Below, in pieces: positions 1 to 8,202 of a stretch of DNA of 33,103 nucleotides. The DNA is taken from NCBI RefSeq assembly GCF_003347205.1, contig NZ_QQBJ01000037.1, positions 1 through 33,103 on the forward strand, given 5' to 3'. Made by a program: the position numbers and the translations under genes. The notes beneath the pieces are model-generated. The model did not search any database. It was not told the origin of the DNA and saw only the letters and a program-made list of their open reading frames with translations. The DNA comes from Mycolicibacterium moriokaense (lineage in GTDB: Bacteria > Actinomycetota > Actinomycetes > Mycobacteriales > Mycobacteriaceae). The first letter of the stretch is position 1; each line of letters starts with the position of its first letter.

Positions 1-1
1 C

Positions 2-304
2 TGGTACATGGGGGACTGGGCGACGGCGGTGAGCTTGATCGAAGACCACCCCCAGGTGCCGGCCATGCAGGATGCGTGGGTGGAGGGCTACCGGTCGGTC
101 GCGCCGCTGTCGCGCGAGGACGAGGGGGAGCTTCCGACATTCGTGATGCTCAGCCGCCTGTTTTTCACCGCCTGGGTCGGCTCGCACTACACCTGGGCGC
201 CGGAGGCGGCGGAACTCGCTCCCGTCTATACCGCGGGGACCTGCCAGCTCGCCGAGCAGTACCTGTCACGCTTCGGTTCCGGCGCCGCGAAAGGCGCCCG
301 ATGA
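2..304 (+). CDS. Phosphotransferase family protein, C-terminal part (partial)
   Basis: Only the last 100 codons are inside the window; the reading frame is open to the left edge (codons from base 2) and stops at TGA 302-304. The visible part is rich in aromatic and acidic residues (DAWVEGY, PTFVMLSRLFF, AWVGSHY) and ends in LAEQYLSRFG, which from memory matches the C-terminal helical lobe of APH/homoserine-kinase-like (SrkA/YihE-type) phosphotransferases. The kinase core with its catalytic Asp is off the window, so substrate and activity cannot be judged. A second, N-truncated piece of what looks like the same family lies at the extreme right end (from 32881). Family call is moderate; a general APH-fold protein is the alternative. 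Confidence 0.55.
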   Translation, partial: WYMGDWATAVSLIEDHPQVPAMQDAWVEGYRSVAPLSREDEGELPTFVMLSRLFFTAWVGSHYTWAPEAAELAPVYTAGTCQLAEQYLSRFGSGAAKGAR

Positions 305-984
305 GCGAACTCTGCGGGTTAGCCCCTTGTCCCGGCTTGGCCATTCGGCGGCTTTGCTCTGTCGAGGCGGTCCCACCCCGGTGCGGCTTTGCACTCTGGC
401 TCGCGAGCTGGCCATTCGCGTGCAGGCGGGGTGCCGACATAAGGTCTCCCCTGCAAGTTTCTCTGGCACGCGGCACGCCAGACGGCCACGTCCGGACGGT
501 TCAGGCGGGGATAGGGGATGGGGCTAAACAAATGCGCGCCGACGTGGGAGAGCGCGGCCTTTACGCCCGGCTAGGCGCTCCGGCCGTGCAGCCGAGCCAC
601 CAAGATCGATGAATCGGTTGGCATGGCGCACCGGTGACGGTGTGTGCGCGGCGTTCGCATGCGCACTACCTGCCAGGCTGCATCCGGTCCTTCAGGACGG
701 CGCTCAGCAAGCCGAGCATGTAGTTGATGGGCTGAGCCGACCACGGCTTGCGAGTCTTTCAGGTGGGTGACGGGAGACCGCCAGCTCCTCAGGGCTCGGA
801 CGAGCGAATCGAGCCCGCAACCTATTTCGGCGACCCGACGGGCGATTGACCGCTTCCCAATTCGCGCCGTGCCGCCCCGACAAGCCGGCTGTCATCTTCC
901 GGTCAATGACGCGCATGCCGTTGCGAAAACCCACGTGCAGAAACGTTCCGTCTGGTTGCTCGTGACGCTCGAATATTCGGTCAA
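305..984. other. 680-bp stretch without a convincing gene
   Basis: An ATG at 301 overlaps the preceding stop as ATGA and opens a 103-codon frame to 612, but its composition does not look like a protein and there is no Shine-Dalgarno of its own, so I do not call it. On the minus strand, about 760 down to 668, a frame ends with NYMLGLLSAVLKDRMQPGR and a stop, which looks like a genuine protein C-terminus without an intact gene upstream; it may be a decayed gene. Nothing else was recognised before the operator at 985. Confidence 0.3.
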
Positions 985-1042
985 TCACCCGGGTGAATCA
1001 GCTTCTCGGGTGACGACCACTCATCCCACGTCGGTAAATGCT
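985..1042 (+). promoter_or_regulatory. Composite promoter/operator, copy 1
   Basis: Dyad TCACCCGGGTGA at 985-996, 11-nt gap, GGGTGA at 1008-1013 running into CGAC, then CACTCATCCC, 9 nt, and -10-like AATGCT at 1037-1042. The -35-like hexamer is ACGACC (1013-1018) with an 18-nt spacer. It points to the Cys-rich gene at 1195, giving a leader of about 145 nt. The sequence just after the -10 (GCTGACTCAGCAG) resembles that of copy 2. Confidence 0.8.
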
Positions 1043-1194
1043 GACTCAGCAGATGGTGAGCAGACGGTACGGCAGCCGAGCATGTACGGAATCTGCGTTC
1101 GGCACGGCATCACCGAGCAACGAATCGCTGACGGTGGACAAGCCTGCCGCGTTGGTCGCCGCGGAACGACGTCACCAGAAATTGGAGAAACCAG

Positions 1195-1686
1195 ATGAAG
1201 CGTCGTCAACATCAACAATCGGCTGCTGGATACGGCCCCGGAACCGTGCCAACGCCATGGCTGCTGAATCGAGTGCGGGACGCCGCTGCCTTTGCCCGGC
1301 GTTCGTTGCAGAGGAACGGTGATGCCGCGGTGGACACCGTCTGGGCCATCGAGGATCAACTTCATACGCTGCAGCCCATCTGTAGTGCCCAGCGGGTATC
1401 CACCGGCACTGCGTGCGGAGCCCCCGCGATAGCGATCGCCGAGATACATGCCATCGACGGATGCGACCAGATCGGGCTGAGCCAAGACGGCAACCTCGTC
1501 GAGACGCTCTGCCGTGCCTGCCTGGCCGCTGTGCAATGCGCGATGGTCACTTACGTGGGCGATAAACGTGATGTGGCGTTCCAATGCGGCACCTCCCCTG
1601 TGTGCGACACCTGCGGGCGCCCCACTCGATACCTGCGCAGTGTCTTCGCCGTTCGCCCAATCGAACCAGACGGATTGGCATCATGA
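1195..1686 (+). CDS. Cys-rich small protein, putative metal-binding (family A)
   Basis: 163-aa protein not matched to a named family. ATG 1195 is preceded by GGAG at 1184-1187, 7 nt away. The N-terminal third is basic and unremarkable; the rest carries spaced cysteines: CGAPAIAIAEIHAIDGC, then DGN followed by LCRAC, and a C-terminal CDTC. The pattern C...A...E-x-H...C...GN...C...CxxC recurs in the protein at 18981, which also follows an operator copy, so the two are probably paralogues. The paired cysteines and His suggest Zn or Fe binding or thiol chemistry, but no function can be assigned. Its stop overlaps the next start as ATGA (1683-1686), so the two are probably translationally coupled and driven by operator copy 1. 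Confidence 0.65.
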   Translation: MKRRQHQQSAAGYGPGTVPTPWLLNRVRDAAAFARRSLQRNGDAAVDTVWAIEDQLHTLQPICSAQRVSTGTACGAPAIAIAEIHAIDGCDQIGLSQDGNLVETLCRACLAAVQCAMVTYVGDKRDVAFQCGTSPVCDTCGRPTRYLRSVFAVRPIEPDGLAS

Positions 1687-2045
1687 CTGGGCTACGCATC
1701 GCCGCCTCGTTTGTGGCTGTGGTGTCCGGTTACTACGCGGCCCTCATGTTGATCGACTGTCAGCTCATCGATTTCGGCATCGCCGCCGCTATTTGTGCGG
1801 GATCTTCGGTCGCAGCCGGGCTGATCGCCCACGCCGGCAGGCGTCAGCGCAGGGCGGTAGCACGGGGACGGGCGGCAGTCTGGGAGCGCCGTGACCACCA
1901 GGCGGCTGAAGCAGCCGACCAACGGTGCCTGCTGTGCGGAGGCGTGCGTCAAAAGCAATGTGAATCACCTAGATTCGTTGATCGGCAGGCCGCGCGCCTA
2001 TGCCGGTCATGCGCGCCGGCGCTCAACTCAGAGGCGACACGATGA
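1683..2045 (+). CDS. Small membrane protein with C-terminal Zn-ribbon-like cysteines
   Basis: 120 aa, starting at the ATG that overlaps the upstream stop (ATGA). Residues about 3-50 are hydrophobic with two probable transmembrane helices separated by a short loop (SFVAVVSGYYAALMLI and FGIAAAICAGSSVAAGLIA). A basic linker follows, then CLLCGG and LCRSC, a two-knuckle CxxC pattern typical of a small cytoplasmic zinc ribbon. The product is unknown. Position and coupling suggest that it works with the Cys-rich protein encoded just upstream under operator copy 1, perhaps as its membrane partner; that is inference. Confidence 0.6.
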   Translation: MTGLRIAASFVAVVSGYYAALMLIDCQLIDFGIAAAICAGSSVAAGLIAHAGRRQRRAVARGRAAVWERRDHQAAEAADQRCLLCGGVRQKQCESPRFVDRQAARLCRSCAPALNSEATR

Positions 2046-2093
2046 GCCCGCGGTCGGTCTCGGTGCTGCTGTGAGGGTCAGCACCCAAAATGA

Positions 2094-2453
2094 GTGTGCG
2101 CGAGGAACGGCGACCCCCGCCTTGACGTCACCTGGATCGGCGAGGTTGGCGCGCGGGTGGTCGATGTCATTCAGAACGGTCCGAGCATGGCTGGGCGCAT
2201 GGCCTGGCTCAGCGCCCGTTTGATGATCGAGCCCACGGTGAGCGTGGGCACCTACCCTCCCGCGGCGCCGTGGCCATGGAGCGCAGTCGAGTGCGCCGCC
2301 CGCCATCACGCCGCCACGAGGTACGGTTCGCCCGACATCAGTAATGGCCCGGCCAATTCCAGGTATTTCAATTCGCCGCGCCGACAATCCCTGCCCGCTT
2401 TCGCCAACTCTGGCGTCGGTCCACCCTTGATGCCTACGGCCCTCCCTCCGTAG
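2094..2453 (+). pseudogene. Possible remnant of an alpha/beta-hydrolase-like gene
   Basis: The 119-codon frame has plausible codon use in its first two thirds (VGARVVDVIQNG, SVGTYPPAAPWPWSAVECAAR). The WPW-centred segment reminds me of the N-terminal region of some mycobacterial alpha/beta hydrolases, but no catalytic triad, nucleophile elbow or full-length fold is present and no ribosome-binding site is evident. I regard it as a fragment of uncertain origin. The rest of the 2046-2459 interval holds nothing I recognise. Confidence 0.2.
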
Positions 2454-2459
2454 TTGTCC

Positions 2460-2517
2460 TCACCCGGGTGAATTGGCTCGCCGGGTGAGGACCACTCACC
2501 CCTCGCCGGTGAATGCT
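2460..2517 (+). promoter_or_regulatory. Composite promoter/operator, copy 2
   Basis: The clearest copy. Perfect 12-bp dyad TCACCCGGGTGA at 2460-2471, 11-nt gap, then GGGTGAG-GACCA-CTCACCC, itself a perfect 7-bp inverted repeat (2483-2501), 9 nt, and AATGCT at 2512-2517. The -35-like hexamer is AGGACC (2488-2493). It drives the quinone oxidoreductase at 2638 with a leader of about 115 nt. Confidence 0.85.
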
Positions 2518-2637
2518 GACACAGCAGCTGGCGAGCGGAGGAATGACTGGACATAGCACACCCACCCGACCACCTTGGCGTGTAGTTCGGTCAGGCGCTC
2601 AGCCTCAAACACCAATCCACATGAGGAAGGACATGCA

Positions 2638-3558
2638 ATGAAAGCCATCACTGTCTCAGATCGTGAGAGCGGGGTCGCCGGCCTGACGTTTACCGACTTG
2701 CCCCAGCCCGAGGCGGCCACAAACGATGTCGTTGTGCGGGTGCACGCCGCGAGTTTCATATTCAACGAGCTTGAGTGGCCGGATACCTGGACCGATCGCG
2801 CTGGTCGTGACCGCACACCGAGCGTGCCCGGCCACGATCTGTCCGGGGTCGTGGTTGAGCTGGGCTACGGCACAACAGGATTAAGTGTTGGTCAGCGGGT
2901 GTTCGGGGTGACCGACTGGTCGCGCAACGGCTCGCTGGCGGAGTACATCGCGGTGGAAGCCCGTAACCTGGCACCGCTGCCGATCGACATCGATCACACG
3001 GTCGCCGCCTCGCTCCCGATCTCTGGATTGACCGCCTGGCAGGGCCTGTTCGACCACGCGCACCTCACCGCTGGACAAACGGTGCTGATCCATGGCGTCG
3101 GGGGTGCGGTTGGATCGACGGCGGTGCAGCTCGCTCGTGAGGTCGGTGCTCGCGTCATCGGCACCGGCCGGACCGCGGATCGCGAGGGGGCGGCCGAGCT
3201 AGGAGTCCATACCTTCCTGGCGCTGGATACCGAAAGGATCGAGGATGCAGGGGAAGTCGATGTGGTGTTCGACGTGATCGGCGGAGACATACTTGCCCGC
3301 TCGGCCGCATTGGTGCGCGCAGGCGGAACGCTCGTCACCGTCGCCGAGCCGCCGCAGGCCCAGCCGCACGACGGGCGGGCTGTCTTCTTCGTCGTCGAGG
3401 CTGATCGTGCCCAACTCGCCGACCTCGCCGTTCGAGTGCGAGATGGACGCCTCAAACCCCCGGTAGGCGCTGTGCTGCCACTCGCTGAAGCCCCCGCCGC
3501 ATTCGCTCCCGGCAAACGCATCGCTGGCAAGACAATCGTGCGCGTAGTCGAAGACTGA
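2638..3558 (+). CDS. Zinc-independent NADPH:quinone oxidoreductase (MDR superfamily)
   Basis: 306-aa medium-chain reductase, full length for the small quinone-oxidoreductase branch. ATG 2638 is chosen because AGGAAGG (2624-2630) lies 7 nt upstream and the protein then begins MKAITVSD as the family does. The N-terminal GroES-like barrel (about 1-110) includes PGHDLSGVVVELG and lacks the structural-zinc cysteine cluster. The Rossmann domain has GVGGAVGSTAVQLAREVGA, the dinucleotide-binding loop, and the end (PLAEAPAAFAPGKRIAGKTIVRV) is the usual closing strand. Expected role: NAD(P)H-dependent reduction of quinones or reactive enones, useful under electrophile or oxidative stress. It stands alone under operator copy 2. 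An internally deleted paralogue lies at 30629-30914. Confidence 0.85.
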   Translation: MKAITVSDRESGVAGLTFTDLPQPEAATNDVVVRVHAASFIFNELEWPDTWTDRAGRDRTPSVPGHDLSGVVVELGYGTTGLSVGQRVFGVTDWSRNGSLAEYIAVEARNLAPLPIDIDHTVAASLPISGLTAWQGLFDHAHLTAGQTVLIHGVGGAVGSTAVQLAREVGARVIGTGRTADREGAAELGVHTFLALDTERIEDAGEVDVVFDVIGGDILARSAALVRAGGTLVTVAEPPQAQPHDGRAVFFVVEADRAQLADLAVRVRDGRLKPPVGAVLPLAEAPAAFAPGKRIAGKTIVRVVED

Positions 3559-3834
3559 AAAGGACCCACCCATGAACGGACAACGCCTACGCGGGCCCCC
3601 AATTGCTTCTTCGCTTCCCACTGCAACCCACGTCAGCGCCGCCTGCAGACCGCTCATCCGCTCGGCGCAGAGGCCGACGACCAGAGTGCGGCACCAAGAT
3701 GGTCATTGTCGGCCGGCGACCGCAACCACCTAGGTGCGTCAGCTAGGTCTCAGGAGACTTCGCGCGGACAGATATTCCGCGTCGCACGATCAATCAGCTA
3801 GTCGTCAAGACACCCGAACAGAAGGCAGCCAAAA
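3559..3834 (+). other. Gap with a vestige of the membrane gene found after the paralogous copy
   Basis: Immediately after the oxidoreductase stop, GACTGAAAAGGA and ATGAACGGAC (3571) closely match the sequence at 30909-30937, where the same ATG starts an intact 4-TM protein. Here similarity fades after about five codons and the frame continues as a short unrecognisable peptide. I interpret this as the stub of a lost second gene of a duplicated two-gene block. Nothing else was seen up to the cupin gene. Confidence 0.45.
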
Positions 3835-4269
3835 GTGGTCGGAAGAATGTTGCTCCCTGGACTGATCGCTGTTGCGACACTCATTCCTACGGCCCACGCT
3901 GAGCCAGGCGATGAGAATTCAGGTGAAAACCCGATTGTCCGAACAGCTTTCGATCAACTCACCAACGTTCCGGGCAAATCACTGGTCGGCATGACCGTCA
4001 CCTATCCGCCTGGCGCAAAGAGCGGCGCCCACCGCCACGCAAGATCGGCGTTCATCACGGCCTATGTGATCTCCGGAGCGATCCGCAGCCAAGTCGAAGG
4101 TGAGCCCGCACGTGTCTATCACGCCGGCGAGACATGGAATGAAGCCCCCGGCGCGCACCACACGATCAGTGAAAATGCCAGTGCCACCGAACCCGCTGAA
4201 CTTCTCGCAGTCTTCTTGGTCGATACCGGGGATGGCCCGCTTACCACGGACGACAACGCGCAGGGATAA
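3835..4269 (+). CDS. Secreted cupin-domain protein
   Basis: 144 aa. The start is GTG 3835 (GAAGG 9 nt upstream); ATG 3847 is an alternative that keeps the signal peptide. Residues 1-22 form a typical signal sequence ending in THA before EPGDE, so export is expected. The mature part is a single small cupin: PPGAKSGAHRHARSAFITAYVISGAIRS contains the HxH of cupin motif 1 but no obvious motif-1 Glu, and EAPGAHHTISENAS supplies a motif-2 His. Related proteins are annotated as cupin-domain or quercetin-dioxygenase-like and often sit near DoxX-type genes, as here (broken doxX at 4325, DUF417 gene at 4984). A periplasmic metal-dependent or ligand-sensing role in oxidative stress is plausible but unproven. 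No operator copy directly precedes it. Confidence 0.75.
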   Translation: MVGRMLLPGLIAVATLIPTAHAEPGDENSGENPIVRTAFDQLTNVPGKSLVGMTVTYPPGAKSGAHRHARSAFITAYVISGAIRSQVEGEPARVYHAGETWNEAPGAHHTISENASATEPAELLAVFLVDTGDGPLTTDDNAQG

Positions 4270-4324
4270 CCCACGCAACTGTGATGAAAGTTCCCGCTGC
4301 TCCGAAATCAAACCATTTGGGCAC

Positions 4325-4821
4325 ATGTCTTCGCGATCCGACACATCAGGAGAGTCGATCTACACGCCTGATCGGACCCGGGTTGTCCGGCTCTCAGTGT
4401 GCTTGTCGCTCGCGGCAGCGTTTCTGTCCTCTGTTGCCGACCGATTCGGCTGGTGGACGCCGTTTGGGCAGGGTAGCTGGGGAAGCATGGGCGCCTTCGC
4501 CGAGTATGCTAACCAGCTCGTTCCGTTTGCTTCCGGTTGGTTCCTGAGCGTCATTGTCTGGGTAGCCACGGCAACCGAAGCGGCTCTGGGAGTCTTGCTC
4601 TTGGCGGGCTGGCGGCCGGACTCGTTGGCGCGGCCACTTGCTTGGTGCTCACACTATTTGGAATCACGATGGCTGTATCGCTCGGTTTGGAATCAAGCGC
4701 TGCCGCGGCCTACGCGGTACTCGATGCTTCAGTGTCGCCTTCCGGTGGGCGGCCACAGTCGGCCGGCCGCCGAAGGGCAGGGTGGCGCCAAGCGCGCCAC
4801 GGTCGAAAATCTGCGCCCTAG
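4325..4821 (+). pseudogene. doxX-family membrane protein, frameshifted
   Basis: From ATG 4325 the frame encodes RLSVCLSLAAAFLSSVADRFG and a GWG-like segment (GSWGSMGAFAEYA), then WVATATEAALGVLLLAGW, matching the intact DoxX at 12159 block by block. After about 4605-4625 the matching sequence moves to another frame (LVGAATCLVLTLFGITMAVSLGLE), and the C-terminal part becomes unreadable with probably a second shift. Either frame alone gives a protein lacking the last helices. DoxX proteins are 4-TM membrane proteins implicated in thiol and oxidative-stress complexes. This copy follows the cupin gene by 56 bp and was probably its operon partner before decay. Confidence 0.65.
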
Positions 4822-4839
4822 ATGGTTCTCATCGGCCTC

Positions 4840-4897
4840 TCACCCGGGTGAATTGCAGATCGGGATGAGGACAACTCACCCCCCGCGCTCAGATATT
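4840..4897 (+). promoter_or_regulatory. Composite promoter/operator, copy 3
   Basis: Dyad TCACCCGGGTGA 4840-4851, 11-nt gap, GGATGAGGAC 4863-4872, AACTCACCCC, 9 nt, GATATT at 4892-4897. The -35-like hexamer is AGGACA (4868-4873). It precedes the DUF417 gene at 4984. The sequence after the -10 (TTGCTGACCCGAGCCGC) resembles that after copy 8. Confidence 0.8.
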
Positions 4898-4983
4898 GGT
4901 TGCTGACCCGAGCCGCCAGGGGCAGCACCTGTGAACGTTTCGACAGGGCCACAGCGGCGCAATGTTTTACGAACGGAGACCGC

Positions 4984-5508
4984 ATGTCACACAATCGGAC
5001 TACAGGCGTGATGGCTGATGAGCTGAGAAACTCCCGATCGGCCGGCATCGCAGCGCTGGTCGCACGGTACGGCCTGGTGATAGTCCTAGCGTGGTTCGGT
5101 GCCATGAAGTTCACTTCCTATGAATCGCAGGGCATTTCACACTGGGTGGCCAACAGCCCCTTCTTGAGTTGGTTTTACAATGTCATGTCAATCGACGGCT
5201 TTGGGCGATTGAACGGATCGATAGAATTGATCACTGCGGTACTGCTGGCCCTCAAACCGTGGTACCCGAAGGCTTCGGTGGTGGGCGGCATAGTCGCCAC
5301 GCTGTTCTTCGTGACCACGCTGAGTTTCATGATCACGACCCCTGGGGTCGGCGAGGCCTCCGCAGGTGGCTTTCCCATTTTGTCCGCCGACGGGGAGTTC
5401 TTGATGAAGGACATCGCGCTCGTCGGCTTAGCACTATGGCTGCTGGCAGACGCCATCGACGCAACCCGGCGACAGCCGCTGGTCGCCAATCGAACTGACA
5501 TTACTTGA
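4984..5508 (+). CDS. DUF417/YkgB-family membrane protein (RclC-like)
   Basis: 174-aa inner-membrane protein. ATG 4984 has GGAG at 4975-4978. About four transmembrane segments are visible: YGLVIVLAWFGAMKF, GSIELITAVLLAL, VVGGIVATLFFVTTLSFMIT and DIALVGLALWLLADAI. The segments FGAMKFTSYESQGI, NSPFLSWFYNV, TTPGVGE and FPILSADGEFLMKD are hallmarks, as I remember them, of the DUF417 family, whose E. coli member RclC belongs to the reactive-chlorine-resistance operon rclABC. Molecular function in the family is unknown. It is the only gene after operator copy 3. The neighbouring cupin, doxX remnant and flavoprotein reductases make a stress-related membrane redox role likely, by inference. Confidence 0.8.
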   Translation: MSHNRTTGVMADELRNSRSAGIAALVARYGLVIVLAWFGAMKFTSYESQGISHWVANSPFLSWFYNVMSIDGFGRLNGSIELITAVLLALKPWYPKASVVGGIVATLFFVTTLSFMITTPGVGEASAGGFPILSADGEFLMKDIALVGLALWLLADAIDATRRQPLVANRTDIT

Positions 5509-5719
5509 GGATGACGTCGCATCTGCCGACGAAGTCCCCGTTCGGCGATTCCACGACGGCGTACGCCGCTATTGGCGGCCGGGCGTTCTTACGGCCACGT
5601 CCAGCCTATGCCGCTGCGATGCCGTGGCGGTAGTTGACACTCAGCGGGGCGGCGTCCGTTCTGGGGACCCGCGCGCTGCGAGCGCGGGCCTCGCGCCGCG
5701 CGGCAACACAGGAGTCCAG

Positions 5720-7129
5720 ATGACAGCGTCATCCGAAAACCATTACGACCTCATCGTCCTGGGCGCAGGATCCGGGGGATATGTGGCGGCTATCCGCGCT
5801 GCCCAGCTGGGCATGACTGTAGGGATAGTTGAGGAACGCTACTGGGGTGGGGTGTGCCTCAACACGGGTTGTGTTCCCTCAAAAGCGCTGTTGCGCAACG
5901 CTGAAATCGCGTCCATCGTCACCCACCAGTCCACCACATTCGGCATCTCCGGCGACGTGAGTCTGGACTACGCCCGTGCCGTGTCGCGCAGCCGCGAAGT
6001 CGCCGATGCCCGGGTCGGCGGCGTGCACTTTTTGATGCGCAAGAACAACATCACCGAGATCGACGGCCACGGCCGTTTCACAAGCCCCCACAGTCTTCAT
6101 ATCGACCTGCGCGAAGGGGGCATTCGGCTACTGAGCTTCGACCACGCCGTCATCGCGACCGGATCGCGCGTGCGCATGCTGCCTGGGGTTGCCCTCAGCG
6201 ACAACGTCGTCACCTATGAACAGCAGATCCTCAGTGCCGAACTGCCCGAGTCCATCGTGATCATCGGCGCCGGCGGCATCGGCATGGAATTCGCTTACAT
6301 CCTGCACAGCTACGGCGTCCGGGTGGAGATGCTGGAATTCGCCGACCGTGTGCTTCCCAACGAGGACGTAGCTGTCTCACGAGAACTTCAGCGCCACTAC
6401 CGGCGCCGAGGGATAACGATTCACACCTCCAGGCGCGTGGACACCGTCACGGACCACGGCGACTACGTCACCGTCGGCCACACCGGCGCCGACGGAGTAT
6501 CCGCCACCCTGCAGGCCGCGCGGGCCTTCATCTGCATCGGATTTTGCCCCAACGTCGAAGGAATCGGTCTCGACGCTGCTGGAGTGCGTGTCACCGCCAC
6601 CGGTGCTGTCGACATCGACGACTACATGCGTACGTCCGCGCCGCATATCTGTGCTGTCGGCGACGTCACGGCCAAAGTTCAACTTGCTCACGTCGCTTCC
6701 GCGCAGGGCGTGATCGCTGCCGAAACCATCGCCGACGTGGAGACGATGCCGCTGGACTACCCGATGATGCCGCGAGTGACGTTCTGCCAGCCACAAGTAG
6801 CCAGCTTCGGCTACACCGAAGAGCAGGCCCGCGCCGCCGGTCACCGCTTGCGGGTCGCCACATTTCCCATGCAGGCCAGTGCCAAAGCCCACGGGCTCGG
6901 CGAACGCGGTGGTTTCATCAAAATGATTGCCGACGATGCACATGGCGAGCTCCTGGGTGCGCATTTGGTGGGCAGCGAAGTCAGTGAGCTCCTACCCGAG
7001 TTGACGCTGGCGCAGCTATGGGACCTCACCGCTACCGAGCTAGCACGAAACGTACACACCCATCCCACACTCGGTGAAGGGCTGCAGGAATGCTTTCACG
7101 CCCTGAGCGGGGAGGCCATCAATCTGTAG
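5720..7129 (+). CDS. Dihydrolipoamide-dehydrogenase-like flavoprotein disulfide reductase
   Basis: 469 aa, full length. ATG 5720 has GGAG (5711-5714) 5 nt upstream and places the FAD motif LGAGSGGY at residues 14-21, as usual. The redox disulfide is GGVCLNTGCVPSK (Cys46/Cys51), the NAD-binding loop is IIGAGGIGMEFAYIL, the second FAD contact is CAVGDVT, and the C-terminal dimer-interface catalytic dyad HTHPTLGE is intact, so the enzyme should be active. Lipoamide dehydrogenase (E3) is the closest description, but no E1/E2 partner is nearby and the setting is a stress island, so a stand-alone thiol/quinone or metal-ion disulfide reductase is equally possible. No operator copy lies upstream. Confidence 0.85.
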   Translation: MTASSENHYDLIVLGAGSGGYVAAIRAAQLGMTVGIVEERYWGGVCLNTGCVPSKALLRNAEIASIVTHQSTTFGISGDVSLDYARAVSRSREVADARVGGVHFLMRKNNITEIDGHGRFTSPHSLHIDLREGGIRLLSFDHAVIATGSRVRMLPGVALSDNVVTYEQQILSAELPESIVIIGAGGIGMEFAYILHSYGVRVEMLEFADRVLPNEDVAVSRELQRHYRRRGITIHTSRRVDTVTDHGDYVTVGHTGADGVSATLQAARAFICIGFCPNVEGIGLDAAGVRVTATGAVDIDDYMRTSAPHICAVGDVTAKVQLAHVASAQGVIAAETIADVETMPLDYPMMPRVTFCQPQVASFGYTEEQARAAGHRLRVATFPMQASAKAHGLGERGGFIKMIADDAHGELLGAHLVGSEVSELLPELTLAQLWDLTATELARNVHTHPTLGEGLQECFHALSGEAINL

Positions 7130-7460
7130 GGAAACGACGGTACACAACCGGTCGCCGATTCACGTCCGGTGCGTATCGCGCTACTCCCAAGGCCGCTCAA
7201 CCCATGATGCAGGAAGTGCCAGGACAGCTCGCCCGCTTTGGCTGCCGTCTCAGTACGACGAGAACCGCGCGGGATCGCCGGGCCCTGGCGGGGGGCCGCA
7301 AGTGAGGTCATCACGAATCATCGACGCGAGGACGTCTGCCCAGTCGAAGCCGTCAAGGAGAACCAGGAGGTGAGTCCCCATATGCATCTTCAAATCAAGA
7401 AGATCGTTCTTGTCCATTCCATGAGTGGCGACCGCGCCCACGCAATCGCGGGCGGTTGGC
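7130..7460. other. Intergenic stretch with one small SD-preceded frame and an opposing short frame
   Basis: AGGAGGTGAG (7365-7374) is one of the strongest Shine-Dalgarno-like sequences in the window. It precedes ATG 7382, which opens only a 28-codon peptide (MHLQIKKIVLVHSM...) to 7468, overlapping the start of the acetyltransferase; it may be a short leader or the stub of a broken gene. On the opposite strand 7441-7250 encodes MDKNDLLDLKMHMGTHLLVL and a Pro-rich tail to a stop; it reads like protein but lacks a clear ribosome-binding site. I call neither as a gene. Confidence 0.3.
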
Positions 7461-8063
7461 GTGGTTGACCATCGCGTCGTCGAACTCGACCCCGAGTCGC
7501 GACGTATTGAGACCCGCCGGCTGCTGTTGCGCCCATGGGGCCTCGACGACGAGATCGCCGCGTGCGCAATCTATGGCGCCGCGGAGGTGGCCCACTGGTT
7601 GTGCCCGGCACTGCCCGCCGTCGTCGATCGCAGCGACATGCGGCGCATATTGGGCGCCTGGATGGCGGAGTGCGACGCGGCCGGGGTGCCGTTGGGTCGT
7701 TGGGCGATCACAGACAAGCTCTCCGGACAGGTGATCGGGGGAGTGGCCCTGCTGCCGCTGCCGCCAGGGCGCAGCGATTTGGAGATCGGATGGCAAGTTG
7801 CCCCAGCGATGTGGGGTCATGGCTACGGGGCGGAGGCCGGTCACGCGGTCGCGCATCAGGCCTTTGAGAAGGCGGGTCTCAGTGAGGTATTCGCGGTCGT
7901 GCGGCCAGGCAATCATCGTGGTGTGGCCACGGCACGGCGAGTCGGGATGGAATGGGTCGGCGAGACCACCAAGTACTACGGGCTGTCACTTCAGGTCTAT
8001 CGCCTGAGGAAGGCGGACCTGGACCTGCCGGAGCCAGGCTGCACCGATGTCACGAAGCCCTGA
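7461..8063 (+). CDS. GNAT-family N-acetyltransferase (RimJ/RimL type)
   Basis: About 200 aa. The domain starts IETRRLLLRPWGLDD, the standard opening of RimJ/RimL-like GNATs, continues with GRWAITDKLSGQVIGGVALLPL and DLEIGWQVAPAMWGHGYGAEAGHAVAHQAF (the Q/R-x-x-G-x-G/A acetyl-CoA loop, here W-G-H-G-Y-G-A), and ends with NHRGVATARRVGMEWVG, the usual alpha4/beta6 region. Substrate unknown: it could be a protein N-terminus or a small molecule. The start is uncertain; GTG 7461 fits domain length, GTG 7425 adds 12 residues, and neither has a good ribosome-binding site. Transcribed convergently with the flavoprotein gene ending at 8203. Confidence 0.75.
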   Translation: MVDHRVVELDPESRRIETRRLLLRPWGLDDEIAACAIYGAAEVAHWLCPALPAVVDRSDMRRILGAWMAECDAAGVPLGRWAITDKLSGQVIGGVALLPLPPGRSDLEIGWQVAPAMWGHGYGAEAGHAVAHQAFEKAGLSEVFAVVRPGNHRGVATARRVGMEWVGETTKYYGLSLQVYRLRKADLDLPEPGCTDVTKP

Positions 8064-8202
8064 TCACTGGTCGACATAGCCGCCGGCTCGGAAAGACACT
8101 GCGGTGGGCCGAATGCCAAAATCCCTGCCGCGCATTTGGTTAGCGATTCGCCAACGAATTCTGGGCCGGTTGGCCGGTGGCATTCGTCCGGGCCGCAGGT
8201 CT

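Noticed and set aside
301-612. 103-codon frame overlapping the left phosphotransferase stop (ATGA)
   Set aside because: No protein-like composition, no motif and no ribosome-binding site; the overlap alone is weak evidence.
704-988. Minus-strand frame starting inside operator copy 1
   Set aside because: Its start codon lies in the dyad of copy 1 and the frame does not lead into the protein-like C-terminus seen near 668-760 in another frame.
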